64,000 nucleotides of DNA from Rhizobium leguminosarum (GCF_017876795.1 NZ_JAGIOR010000007.1:62001-126000); one strand, 5' to 3'; positions 26,864 to 36,863 are shown, counted from the first letter of the stretch. A program made the numbers and translations. The notes: a model not told the origin generated them from the sequence alone.

Positions 26864-27448
26864 TCAGTCGAAGGTCGACATCTGCGTTTCCGCGGCCTTG
26901 CGATCGAGAGAGTGGCCGGGATTTTCGACTGGACGATCGAACGGTTTCCAGGTTTCGCCAACGATCTGCTTGTAGGCAGCGACCGCACCTTCCGCCGCGC
27001 ACCGCAGTGCGTGAGCCTGGATGCCCATGTCGGCTGCGAACTCACGCTTGCGGTGGGCGGCGCTATCGTAGCCGACGGGACCGGCGAGGTCCTCGTCGCG
27101 AGGATCGTTTGCGGCCTTGGCCGTTGCATCGCGTGCCTCGGTGACGGCGCGGCTGTAAAACTGCCCGGCGCCGTGGGCGGAGCCGACGAAGGCGCCGACG
27201 ATCCGCTGCAGGTGGATCTGAATGGCCTTTTCGCCGACGCCCTCGCCGAGCGCTTCTGCTGTATCGGTGAGAAGACGTTGGTGCAGATCGCGGATGCCGT
27301 CGCTGTCGATGACGGCTGTCCCGAAGCCTTCGGCGATCTTGATCGCCTGGGCGGCATCGGGGCAGGTGAGGCGGACCATTTCGACGGTTGCGCCCTTGCG
27401 GAGCTGGACGACACGCGCGGAGGATCGCTTGGTTGCGGGTTTTGCCAT
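26864..27448 (-). CDS. Conserved plasmid protein of unknown function
   Basis: 194 residues, alanine-rich and mostly helical, with a basic start (AKPATKRSSARVVQLRKG) and no membrane segments. The long helix region with GVGEKAIQIHLQRIVGAFVG may form a coiled coil. ATG at 27448 follows an AGGAGAC site (rc of GTCTCCT). It sits in the rhizobial plasmid block between ArdC and small plasmid genes. No function assigned. Confidence 0.65.
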   Translation of the reverse strand: MAKPATKRSSARVVQLRKGATVEMVRLTCPDAAQAIKIAEGFGTAVIDSDGIRDLHQRLLTDTAEALGEGVGEKAIQIHLQRIVGAFVGSAHGAGQFYSRAVTEARDATAKAANDPRDEDLAGPVGYDSAAHRKREFAADMGIQAHALRCAAEGAVAAYKQIVGETWKPFDRPVENPGHSLDRKAAETQMSTFD

Positions 27449-27850
27449 GGTGGTCTCCTTGTCGGTTGCCTCAAGGCTCGAACCGGCTCCTTGCCGGCCC
27501 TCCCTCGGGTGCGGTCGACCAAAGCCGGCGAACGACGGGCGGCTTCACAGGTCCGGATGCCCTGACCGAGCGAATTGACTTTGCGGGCACGCGGGGCGCT
27601 AGCCATGCAGGGGACCGCGAGGGCGGTTTGCGAGAGGAGGGGAGGAAGGCCGCCACGCGGCGCGACAGCGACCTTGAAACGACCGGCAGCAGGCTTAAGA
27701 CCGTCACAAACCCGAGGCAGGTCCGGCAGGGTCCGAGGTGGATAACGGAACGACGCTCGGGGACCGCAATTATAGCCCGCGCCACGATTTCAACCGACGA
27801 TCCGATCCACGGGAGCGCCTGGAAGCAGTGCGCCGACCGCCCCATGTTGC
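27449..27850. other. GC-rich leader region
   Basis: About 400 bases between two minus-strand genes, rich in GC and short inverted repeats such as GCCGG...CCGGC. Frames on both strands lack ribosome sites. It probably holds the promoter and leader of the 194-residue protein gene. Confidence 0.4.
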
Positions 27851-28132
27851 TCAACCTACGATCGAGCGGATTGGGCAACCGGCCTCCTCGCGGCTCCCAC
27901 CCTCCATAATGGCGTCGAGTTCCACCCTCCGCTCAAAAGCAAGGCGGTTTGCATGGTCCATCAACACAGCCCGGTGGGATCGACCCTGATACCCACCGCT
28001 TCGGCCGCGCCAGCGGGCCAGCACTCTCGCCGTCACGGCCAACCGCTTCGCGCGATGCACGATCTGACGCTGGATACGATCGAAATCTTGATGCGAGACT
28101 TCATCGGTGATCGGCCGGTTCATGAAGCTCAT
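27851..28132 (-). CDS. Small basic plasmid protein of unknown function
   Basis: 93 residues, MSFMNRPITDEVSHQDFDRI onward, rich in Arg. Its ATG (28130-28132) overlaps the stop of the upstream gene as ATGA, which strongly supports translation. A second in-frame ATG is at 28123. No domain is recognised; the basic helix region HRAKRLAVTARVLARWRGR could bind nucleic acid. Confidence 0.6.
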   Translation of the reverse strand: MSFMNRPITDEVSHQDFDRIQRQIVHRAKRLAVTARVLARWRGRSGGYQGRSHRAVLMDHANRLAFERRVELDAIMEGGSREEAGCPIRSIVG

Positions 28133-29013
28133 GCCGCCGACCTCGACCAGCCAAGAAAGGAGGATGGCCCGTTATAGGGCTGGTGTCGCGCCTCATCGAT
28201 GACGAAGCCGAAAGGACCACGACCGGCATAGTCGTTGCTGTCGACGAGATATCGCCGCTCGACGTCGCAGGTCTCTCGTTCAGTGCCGCATCGCGCGACC
28301 ACCTCCGTCATCCCGGCATGGTGCTCGTACAAGATCGCCGACGTCACGATCCAGCGGTCTGCGTGGATCCTCTCGAACTCGTGCCTATCCTTGCCCCGAG
28401 ACTCTCCTACCGCGAGCGTCCGGCCATGAACCGTCTCCCAAAACTCTGGCCAGTGGTGCCGGATGGTCTCGTCCGCGGTTCGCCGCTCATAGCCCGTGAA
28501 CAGTTCGGGAAAGGCATGAGCGACAGCTGCCCATTCCACATCCTCCTCGTACCAGCAGGTCTCGTTTCGAAGAGCCGTCGGTACGGCAAGGTTTCGATCG
28601 GGAGAAAGATGGAAACCGCCATGACCGGCGGTGATATGAGACACGATCCCCGAACCGTAGATCGTCGCCATCTGCGACATGCCCCAAGGGGTGCTGCAGG
28701 CGATGCGTGCCTGGACCCGGCCGAGATCGTGCAGATCGCGCTGATGCTCGGCGGTTTCGATGACGCGGGCGATAAAGGCGGCTTCGTCTGCGAGGCTGCC
28801 GTCATGACCGTAGAAATCGCCGCGTCCGAGGCTCGAGAGCGGGCGGCTCGCGCTCGATAAGGCGCTCGCCAGAAAGCCGCCTGCGGGTGTGGCGATCATG
28901 GCGAGCACAAGATCGCGCGTGCGCGCCACCGGAAAACCCTCGGCGCTGAGGCTGAACTCTATGCCGAGCGCGTCCGCGATCGGGTCGGTCTGCTGTGGGA
29001 AGTGCGTGGACAT
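28129..29013 (-). CDS. Plasmid-conserved protein (DUF7007-like)
   Basis: 294 residues. A GGAG site at 29018-29022 supports the ATG at 29013. The tract from WGMSQMATIYGSGIVSHITA to the WYEEDVEW and HHWPEFWE regions is conserved in hypothetical proteins of rhizobial plasmids; the DUF7007 label is from memory and tentative. No catalytic motif is evident. It lies 83 bases after the ParB-type gene and is coupled to the next small gene, so these three probably form one operon. Confidence 0.65.
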   Translation of the reverse strand: MSTHFPQQTDPIADALGIEFSLSAEGFPVARTRDLVLAMIATPAGGFLASALSSASRPLSSLGRGDFYGHDGSLADEAAFIARVIETAEHQRDLHDLGRVQARIACSTPWGMSQMATIYGSGIVSHITAGHGGFHLSPDRNLAVPTALRNETCWYEEDVEWAAVAHAFPELFTGYERRTADETIRHHWPEFWETVHGRTLAVGESRGKDRHEFERIHADRWIVTSAILYEHHAGMTEVVARCGTERETCDVERRYLVDSNDYAGRGPFGFVIDEARHQPYNGPSSFLGWSRSAA

Positions 29014-29095
29014 TGGAAGCTCCATATGTGCCGGAAACGGAAGCGCCGCCGGGGATATCGGCGGCGCAATCGAGTTGGGACTTGTGGCTGGCGCG

Positions 29096-30799
29096 CTATT
29101 CCGCGGCGATACCGTAGGCAGTGTCGTGATCGTGGAGATCGCCCTCGGGCGCATCGTCTGCAACTGCGCCTTCCGCGTCCTCCTGCTGGGTAGGCCCACC
29201 GTCGTGATCCTCTTCAGCTGTTTCGGCGTGGCGCAGCAATGCCGTGACCTCCTGAGGGTCCGGGGCGAACAGAGCGCTCGGATGAACGAGGCTTGCATCC
29301 CCGGCAAAGTGCTCGACGAGCGCCGAGCGGGTATCGCGAACGCGCGCCTTCGGCTCGATGCCAGCGCCCGCCGCCGCCAGCTCAAGAGCTTGACGCGACA
29401 AGCACGCGAGGAAATCCTCATCTCCCATGTTCGGCAGGTAGGTATCGGCGCCAATTGCCTCGCCGGCGATGCGCGAGACCACACCACTGTTCGACATGCC
29501 GCGCCGGCACGAGAGGACGTCGATCAACGCCGCACGGGCGGTGGCGCGAACGGTGTCCATGTCGAACGACAGGCGACCATCTTCCGTAAAGAGACGCGCG
29601 GCATGTCGCCCGAAGCGAGCGCCACCATAGAGCGCGCCGCCAGCACCGGAATCGACCCGGACATTCAAACCGGCAAAGGCGAGCACGAGGAGCGCCATCA
29701 GCATATCGTCCTCGATCGGCGCACGGGCCAGCGCGTCGTGCAGCGCGTCGGTGCGGAAGTCACCGATCATATCCAGGCCCTTCTGGGTGACATCAGGCCG
29801 CTGCTTGGCCGTCGCGCTATCGTCGGCGACGTCAGCACCGTCGGACGTGGCCGTCTGTCCCTTGGCTGGCTTCGTCTCGGCCATCCGATAATGTACCGAC
29901 TGGACCTTGCCGTCGCGATCCAGGTAGAGACCGGTGACATCGCCCTTGCCAGGCTTGCCGTAAACACGCTCCGCCTTTTTCGGCAGTTCCGGCTGACCCC
30001 AGTTGTTGACCTCGACGATCGTGCCCTTATTCGGCAAATTGTTGGTCATCCACTCCTGCTGGCCCCCCAGGAACGCCTCGACATTGGTGGTGAAGCGATT
30101 GTCCTGATCCGCCGGACCGAAGAGATCGTCGGCCCATTCAATGCCGTAGGCCTCGCGCAGATCATCGCCAAAGCTCGCATCGCGGGCGAACATGCGGGTC
30201 TTGGAGAGGCCGTTGGCGACCTGCCACCAGGACGCTGTGTCGCCCTTCTTCGGCTTGTTGGCTTTCCAGACCTCCTTCTGGTCGTCAAGCGATGCTGCCG
30301 CGATAGTACGCAACTGCTGCTCGTTTGGCATGTCGCCCTTTGCCATCTGGTCGAGCATAAAAGGCAGCACGTTGGCGAGCAGACGCAGCTTGCGGATCTG
30401 GCGGACGGGAAGGGAGAGCGCGACAGCGATCGCTTCCTCGGTCCAGCCGAGGGCGACCAGTCGCTCGATACCCCGCCACTGGTCGACCGGGTTCAGCGGC
30501 TCGCGGGCGATATTCTCGACCATCGAGCGCATGGCGCCATTGTCCGTGGCGGCATCGGTGACGACGACATCGATTTCGTCGAGGCCGGCTTCGATCGCGG
30601 CTCGCACGCGGCGATGACCGGCCTGGATCAGGTAGCCGTTTCCGCCGTCGGCTTGCTGTGACACGACCGGCGGCTGGATGATGCCGACAGCCTTGACGGT
30701 CGCCAGCAACAGCGCATCCGCCTGCGGCGAGGATTTCGACTGTCTGATATCGTCGGGGTTTGCGTTCAGCGCACGGGGATCGATCTTGAGGATCTGCAT
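29096..30799 (-). CDS. Large ParB-type protein
   Basis: 567 residues from ATG at 30799. The N-terminal ParB/sulfiredoxin domain shows VGIIQPPVV (box I) and YLIQAGHRRVRAAIEAG (box II, GxRR), then an HTH segment (WTEEAIAVALSL). The long C-terminal half ends in an acidic tail. Such orphan ParB-like proteins without an adjacent ParA are typical of rhizobial plasmids and may act in gene regulation, DNA binding or nuclease activity rather than partition. A conserved leader element lies about 60 bases upstream. Confidence 0.85.
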   Translation of the reverse strand: MQILKIDPRALNANPDDIRQSKSSPQADALLLATVKAVGIIQPPVVSQQADGGNGYLIQAGHRRVRAAIEAGLDEIDVVVTDAATDNGAMRSMVENIAREPLNPVDQWRGIERLVALGWTEEAIAVALSLPVRQIRKLRLLANVLPFMLDQMAKGDMPNEQQLRTIAAASLDDQKEVWKANKPKKGDTASWWQVANGLSKTRMFARDASFGDDLREAYGIEWADDLFGPADQDNRFTTNVEAFLGGQQEWMTNNLPNKGTIVEVNNWGQPELPKKAERVYGKPGKGDVTGLYLDRDGKVQSVHYRMAETKPAKGQTATSDGADVADDSATAKQRPDVTQKGLDMIGDFRTDALHDALARAPIEDDMLMALLVLAFAGLNVRVDSGAGGALYGGARFGRHAARLFTEDGRLSFDMDTVRATARAALIDVLSCRRGMSNSGVVSRIAGEAIGADTYLPNMGDEDFLACLSRQALELAAAGAGIEPKARVRDTRSALVEHFAGDASLVHPSALFAPDPQEVTALLRHAETAEEDHDGGPTQQEDAEGAVADDAPEGDLHDHDTAYGIAAE

Positions 30800-30859
30800 G
30801 GATCTTGCTCCTTGTCCGGTACGGAGCGGCAGGCTTGCTGCTCCTTCATGTCCTCTTTC

Positions 30860-30885
30860 TTTCTCGAAGACACCTTCCGAACCGC
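30860..30885. repeat. Shared leader element, copy 1 (upstream of ParB-type gene)
   Basis: TTTCTCGAAGACACCTTCCG plus AACCGC. It matches 37534-37558 at about 22 of 25 positions. Both copies stand 60-90 bases ahead of a minus-strand plasmid gene in the same orientation, suggesting a common promoter or leader signal. Confidence 0.5.
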
Positions 30886-31152
30886 GGGGCGGGCGGCACG
30901 CCGCAAATGCGGCCGAGCAGCCCTGGCTTGACGCGCCAGCACGGCTCACAGCCATGCGCAGCGCGAGGGGCAGGGGTGAGGAGACCGCGCTTGAACGCCA
31001 GTGTCGGCGGGCGGAACGCCCTGCGACATCTGTTTATTTTCATTTCCTTTACCCTGCGACGTCGCTTCGCTTAGGTTCCTATCCGGGTTCACCTGTTGGT
31101 AATTCTTCATACCTAGTGACGTCGTCGGTACGTGCTCAATCAGGATTTTCGG

Positions 31153-31713
31153 ATGACCAATGCATCAGGAACTCAGGAACATACCCCTGCGTCGAATCCA
31201 CTGACTCGGGGGAAAATGAGCCTGTCGTCAAAAATTCTTCTGACTCTGGCAGTAGTTTTGCTCATCGTAACGAGCGGGTTTGCCTATCCCGAATGGTTAG
31301 CTCGAGTCGTTCAGTTCATTGTTGAATACGGCCACCTGTATCTGTGGTTTGCGATAATTGGCGGCATGCTATTTTTTACCGCGGCTTTGGAAACGGGAGA
31401 TCCAAAGTGGTCAAAATGGGGTCTTTTGTGTTTGCACTGCCTTCTGACTCTGAGCCTTTTTTGTGGAGGTCTAATCGTTGTTGGCGCGTCGCAGAACAGC
31501 ATCGACACTTCGACGATCAATGAACTTTATAGCAATCAGTTTTGGCTAGTTTTAGGATATTGTGGCGCCACGATTTTCCACGTCATCGTGAAGGCGCTCT
31601 ACCTGCGCATTCGGTCCAAAGGCGAGGGCGCCCGATTACCTACGAAGTCTGCTGGGAGTTCTCCAATAAGTGGCCACAGCCGGCCTCAAGCAAGAAAAAA
31701 GGGCCGACGGTAA
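31153..31713 (+). CDS. Small integral membrane protein, unknown
   Basis: 186 residues from ATG 31153 (GTG 31132 is possible). Four hydrophobic segments: ILLTLAVVLLIVTSGFAY, LYLWFAIIGGMLFFTAAL, LLCLHCLLTLSLFCGGLIVV and FWLVLGYCGATIFHVIVKAL. The tail is basic and soluble. Its GC content is lower than the surroundings, which suggests separate acquisition. No family recognised. A GGGCC...GGCCC hairpin at its 3' end may terminate it. Confidence 0.6.
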   Translation: MTNASGTQEHTPASNPLTRGKMSLSSKILLTLAVVLLIVTSGFAYPEWLARVVQFIVEYGHLYLWFAIIGGMLFFTAALETGDPKWSKWGLLCLHCLLTLSLFCGGLIVVGASQNSIDTSTINELYSNQFWLVLGYCGATIFHVIVKALYLRIRSKGEGARLPTKSAGSSPISGHSRPQARKKGRR

Positions 31714-31863
31714 CAACCGCGGCCCATAAGGTGTGAAGGTCAATTAACCTCCAGAGGGGAACAGCTGCTGCAGCGGAACTGGGAGGAGGCCCGCCATGTG
31801 CATCAGCCGTAGGCTTTATGCCTGATTTTTGACCAATTGGAAAACATTTATTGTGCAGTTCAG

Positions 31864-34800
31864 CTATGCAGCTGCGGATTGGCTCGCCGGCATTTCCACA
31901 TCAGCAGCCAAGAGTGCCTCCAGCTCCTTCAGTGCCAATCGTTTGGCGGCGAGATCTTCAGCAAAGCCAAACTGGGCGCCGTCACGCAAACGGTATGACG
32001 CGAGCCGTCGATTGGCGTCGTCCAGCGTCTGTCGATACTGGCGGCGCTCATCTTCGAAACCGCCGAGTGCATGCTCAAGACGGGCGATGGCCCCAAGCGG
32101 CGTCACCGTGATGGCCAGATCGATCTCGTAGTCCGCGCCGGTGCGCTTCAGCAGGGTCGTGTAGCGATAGCCGTCGCCGCGACCGAAGCGCTCGCCGTCG
32201 AAGACGAGATCGAAGCCACCCATCGAGGCAAGCTGGACCTCGCTCTCCTGCTGCAACTGGACCAGGGTCAGGATCTCCTTCATCAAAGCGCGCCCGGCGA
32301 CCTTTCGATCGACATGACGGTCTCCCATGACGGTCATCTCGAAGGCATCGGCCGTCGTCGAGACGAGCCGCGCAACATCCTGACCGATATCGTCGATCCG
32401 ATTGGTGGCGGTCTCGATCTCGCGCTCGGCGTCGCGGATCTGACGACGGACGGCGAAGAGGTCATCCTCATGGGCGGCGCGCAACCGCTCAAGCCGAGCG
32501 ATATCGGCCTCCAGCCCCGCTTTCTGCATCAGCCGCTCGTCGCCCGAGGCGATTGCCTTGGCCATGGCGAACTGGTTGGCTGCACCCTCGCCGAGGTCTT
32601 CGAGCCGCCGGATCGATGTGTCGCCGGAAAGGGCGGCGGCAATGAAACGGGCCTTACGCTCATTGTTCTGCCACATGGACGCATCGAGCGAGCCTTGCGT
32701 TGCATAGGCGAATATATCGACCTCGTCATGCTGGTTGCCCTGGCGCACGATCCGGCCCTCGCGCTGCTCGATCTGCGAAGGCAGCCACGGCACATCGAGA
32801 TGATGCAGCGCTTTCAGGCGGAGTTGGGCGTTAACGCCAGTGCCCATGGTCTCCGACGATCCGATCAGGAAGCGGACCTTGCCGGCCCTGACGTCGCCGA
32901 ACAGCCGCTGCTTGGCTTCGGTCTTCTTGTAATCCTGCATGAAGGCGATCTCGGCGGCCGGCACGCCGAGGCGGACGAGTTCGTCACGGATCCAGCGATA
33001 GGCCGAGAAGCCGCGCGATTTCTCGACATTGATGGTGCCGAGATCGGAGAAGATCATCTGCGCGGCACCTGGCAAATCGAAGGGCTTGCCATCCGGCCGA
33101 ACGTAGGTGCGCTCGCTCGTCTCCTGCCAGATACGGAAGGCGTTCTCGACCAGCATGTTGACCTTGTTGTCCGGCTCATTGCCACCATCAGGATCGACGA
33201 GCCTCAGATCGATGGCGGCATGGCGGCCATCGGTGATGACGGAGAGCAGGATATCGTCACCGGACTTCGCCGGCCCCTCGCGTTTCTCGATCGCCTTGAT
33301 GCGGGCGTCGAGGATCGTCTGGTAATTCTTGAAGGCCTGGGTCGGCTTGGCGGTCAGGATCTGCCGGCGACCGGTCGAAAGCTCCGGCACCCGGACATAC
33401 TGCTTGAGGTCTGCCGGCATGACGACGTCGGCGAAGGAGCGGAACATCGCGATCAGCTCGGGGACGTTGACGAAACTGGCGAAGCGGCTCACCGGCTTGT
33501 ACTTGCCTGATGGTTGGATCTCGAGCTCGGTGGTCGTGTCGCCAAAGGTCGAGGCCCAGGCGTCGAATTCGTGCAGGCCGCGCTCGTGCAAGGCCTCGTG
33601 GCCGAGGAGCCGCTGGACCGAGAACATCTCGCCGAGCGTATTGGTGATCGGGGTGCCCGAGGCTAGCACGAGCGCCCTGCCAGGGTTCTTCGTCTCGATG
33701 AAGCGGGATTTCACATAGAGATCCCAGGCGCGCTGCGAGCCGTTGGGATCGATGCCCTTCAGCGTCGACATGTTGGTGGCGAAGGACAGCTTGCGGAACT
33801 CCTGCGCCTCATCGACGATGATCTGGTCGATACCGATTTCGGAAATCGTCAGGAGGTCGTCCTTGCGGGTCGACAGTACCTCCAACCGTTCTTTCAGCCC
33901 TTCCTTCAACCGCTCGAGGCGCTTGCGCGACACGCGGTCCTCGCTGTCGACCTTGGTGACCAGATCCTCGTAGAGTTCGAGCTCATCCTGGATCATTTGG
34001 CTCTCGAAGGCTGACGGCACAGCAATGAAGCGGAACGCCGAGTGCGTGATGATGATCGCATCCCAGGTCGCGGTGGCCGCGCGCGACAGGAAGCGAGCTC
34101 GCTTGTCCTTGGTGAAGTTGGTCTCGTCGGCCACGAGAATGCGGGCGTTCGGATAGAGCGCCAGGAATTCCCGGGCCGCCTGCGCCAGGCAATGGCCGGG
34201 GACGACCAGCATGGCCTTGGCGATCAGGCCAAGACGACGCTGCTCCATGATGGCAGCCGCCATGGTCATCGTCTTGCCGGCGCCCACAGCATGGGCAAGA
34301 TAGGTCGAGCCTGCCGATATGATCCGCCAGATGCCGCGTTTCTGGTGCCCATAAAGAACAAAGGCGCCAGAGGCGCCGGGAAGCTGCAGGTGCGCGCCGT
34401 CGAATTTGCGCGGCGCGATATTGTTGAAACGATCGTTGTAGACCCGCGCCAAGCGATCGGTGCGATCCGGATTGGTCCAGACCCAGTTCTGAAAGGCCTC
34501 CTTGATGCGCTGCAGCTTGTCGCGCGCCGCCTCGGTATCGACGACATTCAGGACACGACGCTCGCCGTCCGCATCCTTGAAGACATCGAAGATTTGCGGA
34601 ACACGGCTGTTGAGCGCATCGGCAAGCAACTCGCCGGCATGGCGACGGCTGGTGCCCCATTCCGAGGAACCGACGGCGGAATATCCGAGCTGTCGTGCCT
34701 CGACCGTCCAGCAACCGAGTTCCGGCATGTGATGAATACGGATATCGACCGCAATTGTCTCTCTGACGAAGGAAACGACGTCGGCCGCGGGGATCCAAGG

Positions 34801-36768
34801 AGCGCCGAGACGCGCGGTGATGTCGGAGGGTCGGAGGTCGGCCGGCTGAACTTGCCTCAGGGCGCGAACATTGCGTTCGAAGCGAGGATCGAGTGCCGTG
34901 GCAGCTTCGGCGTCCACGAGCTTGGTTCGCACCGCGCCGGAGAGATAGGCATCCGGAGTCTTCCACGCACCGTCGCCTGGATCCTGGAAGATCGCATCGC
35001 CGAGATCCACGGTAACGGTGGAAACGTCCAGATGCAGCAATTCGGCGATATGGTCGAGGTCGACATGGCCACGTTCATTGAGTACGACCGCCAGCGCATC
35101 AGCCGCATTGGTGATGACAGGCGACATCGGCGGAGCGATCACACGGGTGCTGAAAATCGGACCCGGCTTCGCGGTGTCGGTCTCTAGATCGTAATCCTCG
35201 ATCGAGGCGACGAGCCAGCAATCGGGATCATCGAGAAACGGCTGCAGGTTGGGCCGGCGATGTGTCTCGCTGATCTCGCCGGTCTCGCTATCTTCCTGGA
35301 TGGATACCGTCGTGTGATTGATCGGCCCGAAATCCCGCACGAAGCTTGACCAGGCAATGCGAAGCCGAACCTGATGATCATGCCACGGGCGATCGGTCTC
35401 CTGGGACTTCAGGATATCCCGAACCGCATCGCGGATCGGGATCAGCTTACTGACCATTCGAACGTGCTTTTCCGACAGACCGTCGCCCGTTCGGCCCTTG
35501 CGGGCGGGAACCGCCACCGCCGCCCCGTCGATGATCTGCATCAGGCAGCGCGTGCGATCGAGGAAGAAGCTGCCTTCGCGGATATTCGCCACATCGGGCT
35601 TCAGGTCGACGATATCGCCAAGCTCGACCTCCAGATCGATGTCTATGAGGGTCGGCTCCCCGTCGTAGACGTTTTCGGGCAGCAGGCCGATCGCCTTCGC
35701 CAGGACCGCTTCCAGATCCTGCCCTAATGGCGCCAGGCACGTATAGATTTCGCCGAAGGGTCCTGAGGTGAGCGCATGGCTGCCAAGAACGAAATCCGGA
35801 TGGCGAGCGAACCAGCGATTGACGCGTATCTTGCCTTCATCCGCCGTTGCCGGCCGGATCTCGTCGACTTCGAGCCAAGTCTGATCACCTTCCGGCTCAC
35901 CCGCCTTGCGCTTGCGGAAGAACAGGATGTCGACAACGACATCCGTGCCGGCGTCGCGGCGAAAGCTGTCCTCGGGCAGACGGAACGCCGCCACCAGATC
36001 GGCCGACTTGGCGATATGCTCACGCGCCGTCGTGTCGGCCTTGTCGAGCGTCCCCGAACTGGTGACGAAGGCGGCCAGTCCGCCGGGCTTCAGGAGATCG
36101 ATCGACCGCGCAATGAAATAGTCGTGCAGGCGCAGGCCGAGCGACCGATAAGCGCGGTCGGAGCGCACCGTGCGATCGGAAAAGGGTGGATTGCCGATGG
36201 CGAGATCGAAGATCGGCGACGACAGGTCGGTGCGGGTAAAATCGCCGTTGATGATGCGTGCCTTCGGCTGCAGCAGTCGGGCGATGCGGGCGGTCACAGG
36301 GTCGAGCTCGATCCCGGTGAAGAAGCTTGCCTCCCGCAATATTTCCGGGAGCAGGGCAGGGAAGAGCCCGGTCCCGATCCCGGGCTCCAGCACACGGCCG
36401 CCGCGCCAGCCAAGCCGCGTCAACCCCGCCCAGATCGCCCTGACGATGAACTCCGGCGTGAAGTGGGCATACTGCGTGCAGCGGGCAAGCGAGGCATATT
36501 CCTCGTCGTTGACCGCTGTCTCGAGCGAACTGGCAAGCTCGTCCCGGCCGTTACAAAAGTCGGTCTCGCCCGGCCGGCGAAACACGTCGCGGCCATCCTG
36601 ACGGCGCAGGAGATCGGAGGTGCCAACGTGCCCGTTACACGCGACCAGCAGAAGCGGCTGGTACGCTTCACCGGCTTTGGCGCCTCGGAGCTGGCCAACG
36701 GTATGCGCCAAGTCCAAACCCGGACGAGAGGACCGAAGTGCCGAACATGTCGAGAGTAAAGGGATCAT
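31864..36768 (-). CDS. Giant N6-adenine methylase/SF2 helicase protein, 5' end rearranged
   Basis: About 1570 residues of clear family sequence from FRRPGETDF near 36582. The methylase part has VLEPGIGTGLF and NPPFSDRTVR (NPPF). The helicase part has AVGAGKTMTMAA (Walker A), IIVDEAQEF (motif II), LASGTPITNT (III) and QREGRIVRQGNQ (VI). The C-terminus is coiled coil. Rhizobial plasmids carry these proteins as conserved cargo, possibly for anti-restriction or transfer. The true start (ATG 36775 with AAGGAG) is in another frame, separated by an inverted segment at 36583-36711. The open frame to 36768 crosses that segment without family sequence, so the protein may be unexpressed or start at a GTG near 36583. 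Confidence 0.85.
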   Translation of the reverse strand: MIPLLSTCSALRSSRPGLDLAHTVGQLRGAKAGEAYQPLLLVACNGHVGTSDLLRRQDGRDVFRRPGETDFCNGRDELASSLETAVNDEEYASLARCTQYAHFTPEFIVRAIWAGLTRLGWRGGRVLEPGIGTGLFPALLPEILREASFFTGIELDPVTARIARLLQPKARIINGDFTRTDLSSPIFDLAIGNPPFSDRTVRSDRAYRSLGLRLHDYFIARSIDLLKPGGLAAFVTSSGTLDKADTTAREHIAKSADLVAAFRLPEDSFRRDAGTDVVVDILFFRKRKAGEPEGDQTWLEVDEIRPATADEGKIRVNRWFARHPDFVLGSHALTSGPFGEIYTCLAPLGQDLEAVLAKAIGLLPENVYDGEPTLIDIDLEVELGDIVDLKPDVANIREGSFFLDRTRCLMQIIDGAAVAVPARKGRTGDGLSEKHVRMVSKLIPIRDAVRDILKSQETDRPWHDHQVRLRIAWSSFVRDFGPINHTTVSIQEDSETGEISETHRRPNLQPFLDDPDCWLVASIEDYDLETDTAKPGPIFSTRVIAPPMSPVITNAADALAVVLNERGHVDLDHIAELLHLDVSTVTVDLGDAIFQDPGDGAWKTPDAYLSGAVRTKLVDAEAATALDPRFERNVRALRQVQPADLRPSDITARLGAPWIPAADVVSFVRETIAVDIRIHHMPELGCWTVEARQLGYSAVGSSEWGTSRRHAGELLADALNSRVPQIFDVFKDADGERRVLNVVDTEAARDKLQRIKEAFQNWVWTNPDRTDRLARVYNDRFNNIAPRKFDGAHLQLPGASGAFVLYGHQKRGIWRIISAGSTYLAHAVGAGKTMTMAAAIMEQRRLGLIAKAMLVVPGHCLAQAAREFLALYPNARILVADETNFTKDKRARFLSRAATATWDAIIITHSAFRFIAVPSAFESQMIQDELELYEDLVTKVDSEDRVSRKRLERLKEGLKERLEVLSTRKDDLLTISEIGIDQIIVDEAQEFRKLSFATNMSTLKGIDPNGSQRAWDLYVKSRFIETKNPGRALVLASGTPITNTLGEMFSVQRLLGHEALHERGLHEFDAWASTFGDTTTELEIQPSGKYKPVSRFASFVNVPELIAMFRSFADVVMPADLKQYVRVPELSTGRRQILTAKPTQAFKNYQTILDARIKAIEKREGPAKSGDDILLSVITDGRHAAIDLRLVDPDGGNEPDNKVNMLVENAFRIWQETSERTYVRPDGKPFDLPGAAQMIFSDLGTINVEKSRGFSAYRWIRDELVRLGVPAAEIAFMQDYKKTEAKQRLFGDVRAGKVRFLIGSSETMGTGVNAQLRLKALHHLDVPWLPSQIEQREGRIVRQGNQHDEVDIFAYATQGSLDASMWQNNERKARFIAAALSGDTSIRRLEDLGEGAANQFAMAKAIASGDERLMQKAGLEADIARLERLRAAHEDDLFAVRRQIRDAEREIETATNRIDDIGQDVARLVSTTADAFEMTVMGDRHVDRKVAGRALMKEILTLVQLQQESEVQLASMGGFDLVFDGERFGRGDGYRYTTLLKRTGADYEIDLAITVTPLGAIARLEHALGGFEDERRQYRQTLDDANRRLASYRLRDGAQFGFAEDLAAKRLALKELEALLAADVEMPASQSAAA
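36583..36711 (+). other. Inverted N-terminal segment of the methylase-helicase gene
   Basis: Read on the plus strand, opposite to the gene, this gives VAAILTAQEIGGANVPVTRD and QQKRLVRFTGFGASELANGM. The FTGFGASxLANG block normally stands directly before FRRPGE in this family. FRRPGETDF is at the left edge on the minus strand, so the segment has been turned around. Confidence 0.7.
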
Positions 36769-36775
36769 TGCTCAT
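36668..36775 (-). pseudogene. Original 5' end of the methylase-helicase gene
   Basis: ATG at 36775, with AAGGAG at 36784-36789 and 8-base spacing, begins MSNDPFTLDMFGTSVLSSGF, the usual beginning of this plasmid family. After 23 codons it enters the inverted segment and stops after 35 codons. This is where translation should start, so as it stands the ribosome makes a short peptide only. Confidence 0.65.
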
Positions 36776-36863
36776 GGAAAGTGCTCCTTATGGAGGGCGA
36801 GCGCCACCGTCCGGCCGCGCCGCCACCGGTGTGATCGGATGGGCAGATGAGGGGAGGAGCCGC

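Noticed and set aside
29096..30799. ParB-type gene as part of a repABC or parAB partition unit
   Set aside because: No ParA, RepC, or parS-like cluster is adjacent; the long protein with acidic tail fits orphan plasmid ParB-like proteins.
36583..36711. Site-specific invertible switch with flanking inverted repeats
   Set aside because: The segment is inverted, but no inverted repeats of useful length flank it and a simple flip does not restore the frame on the left side, so a reversible switch is not claimed.
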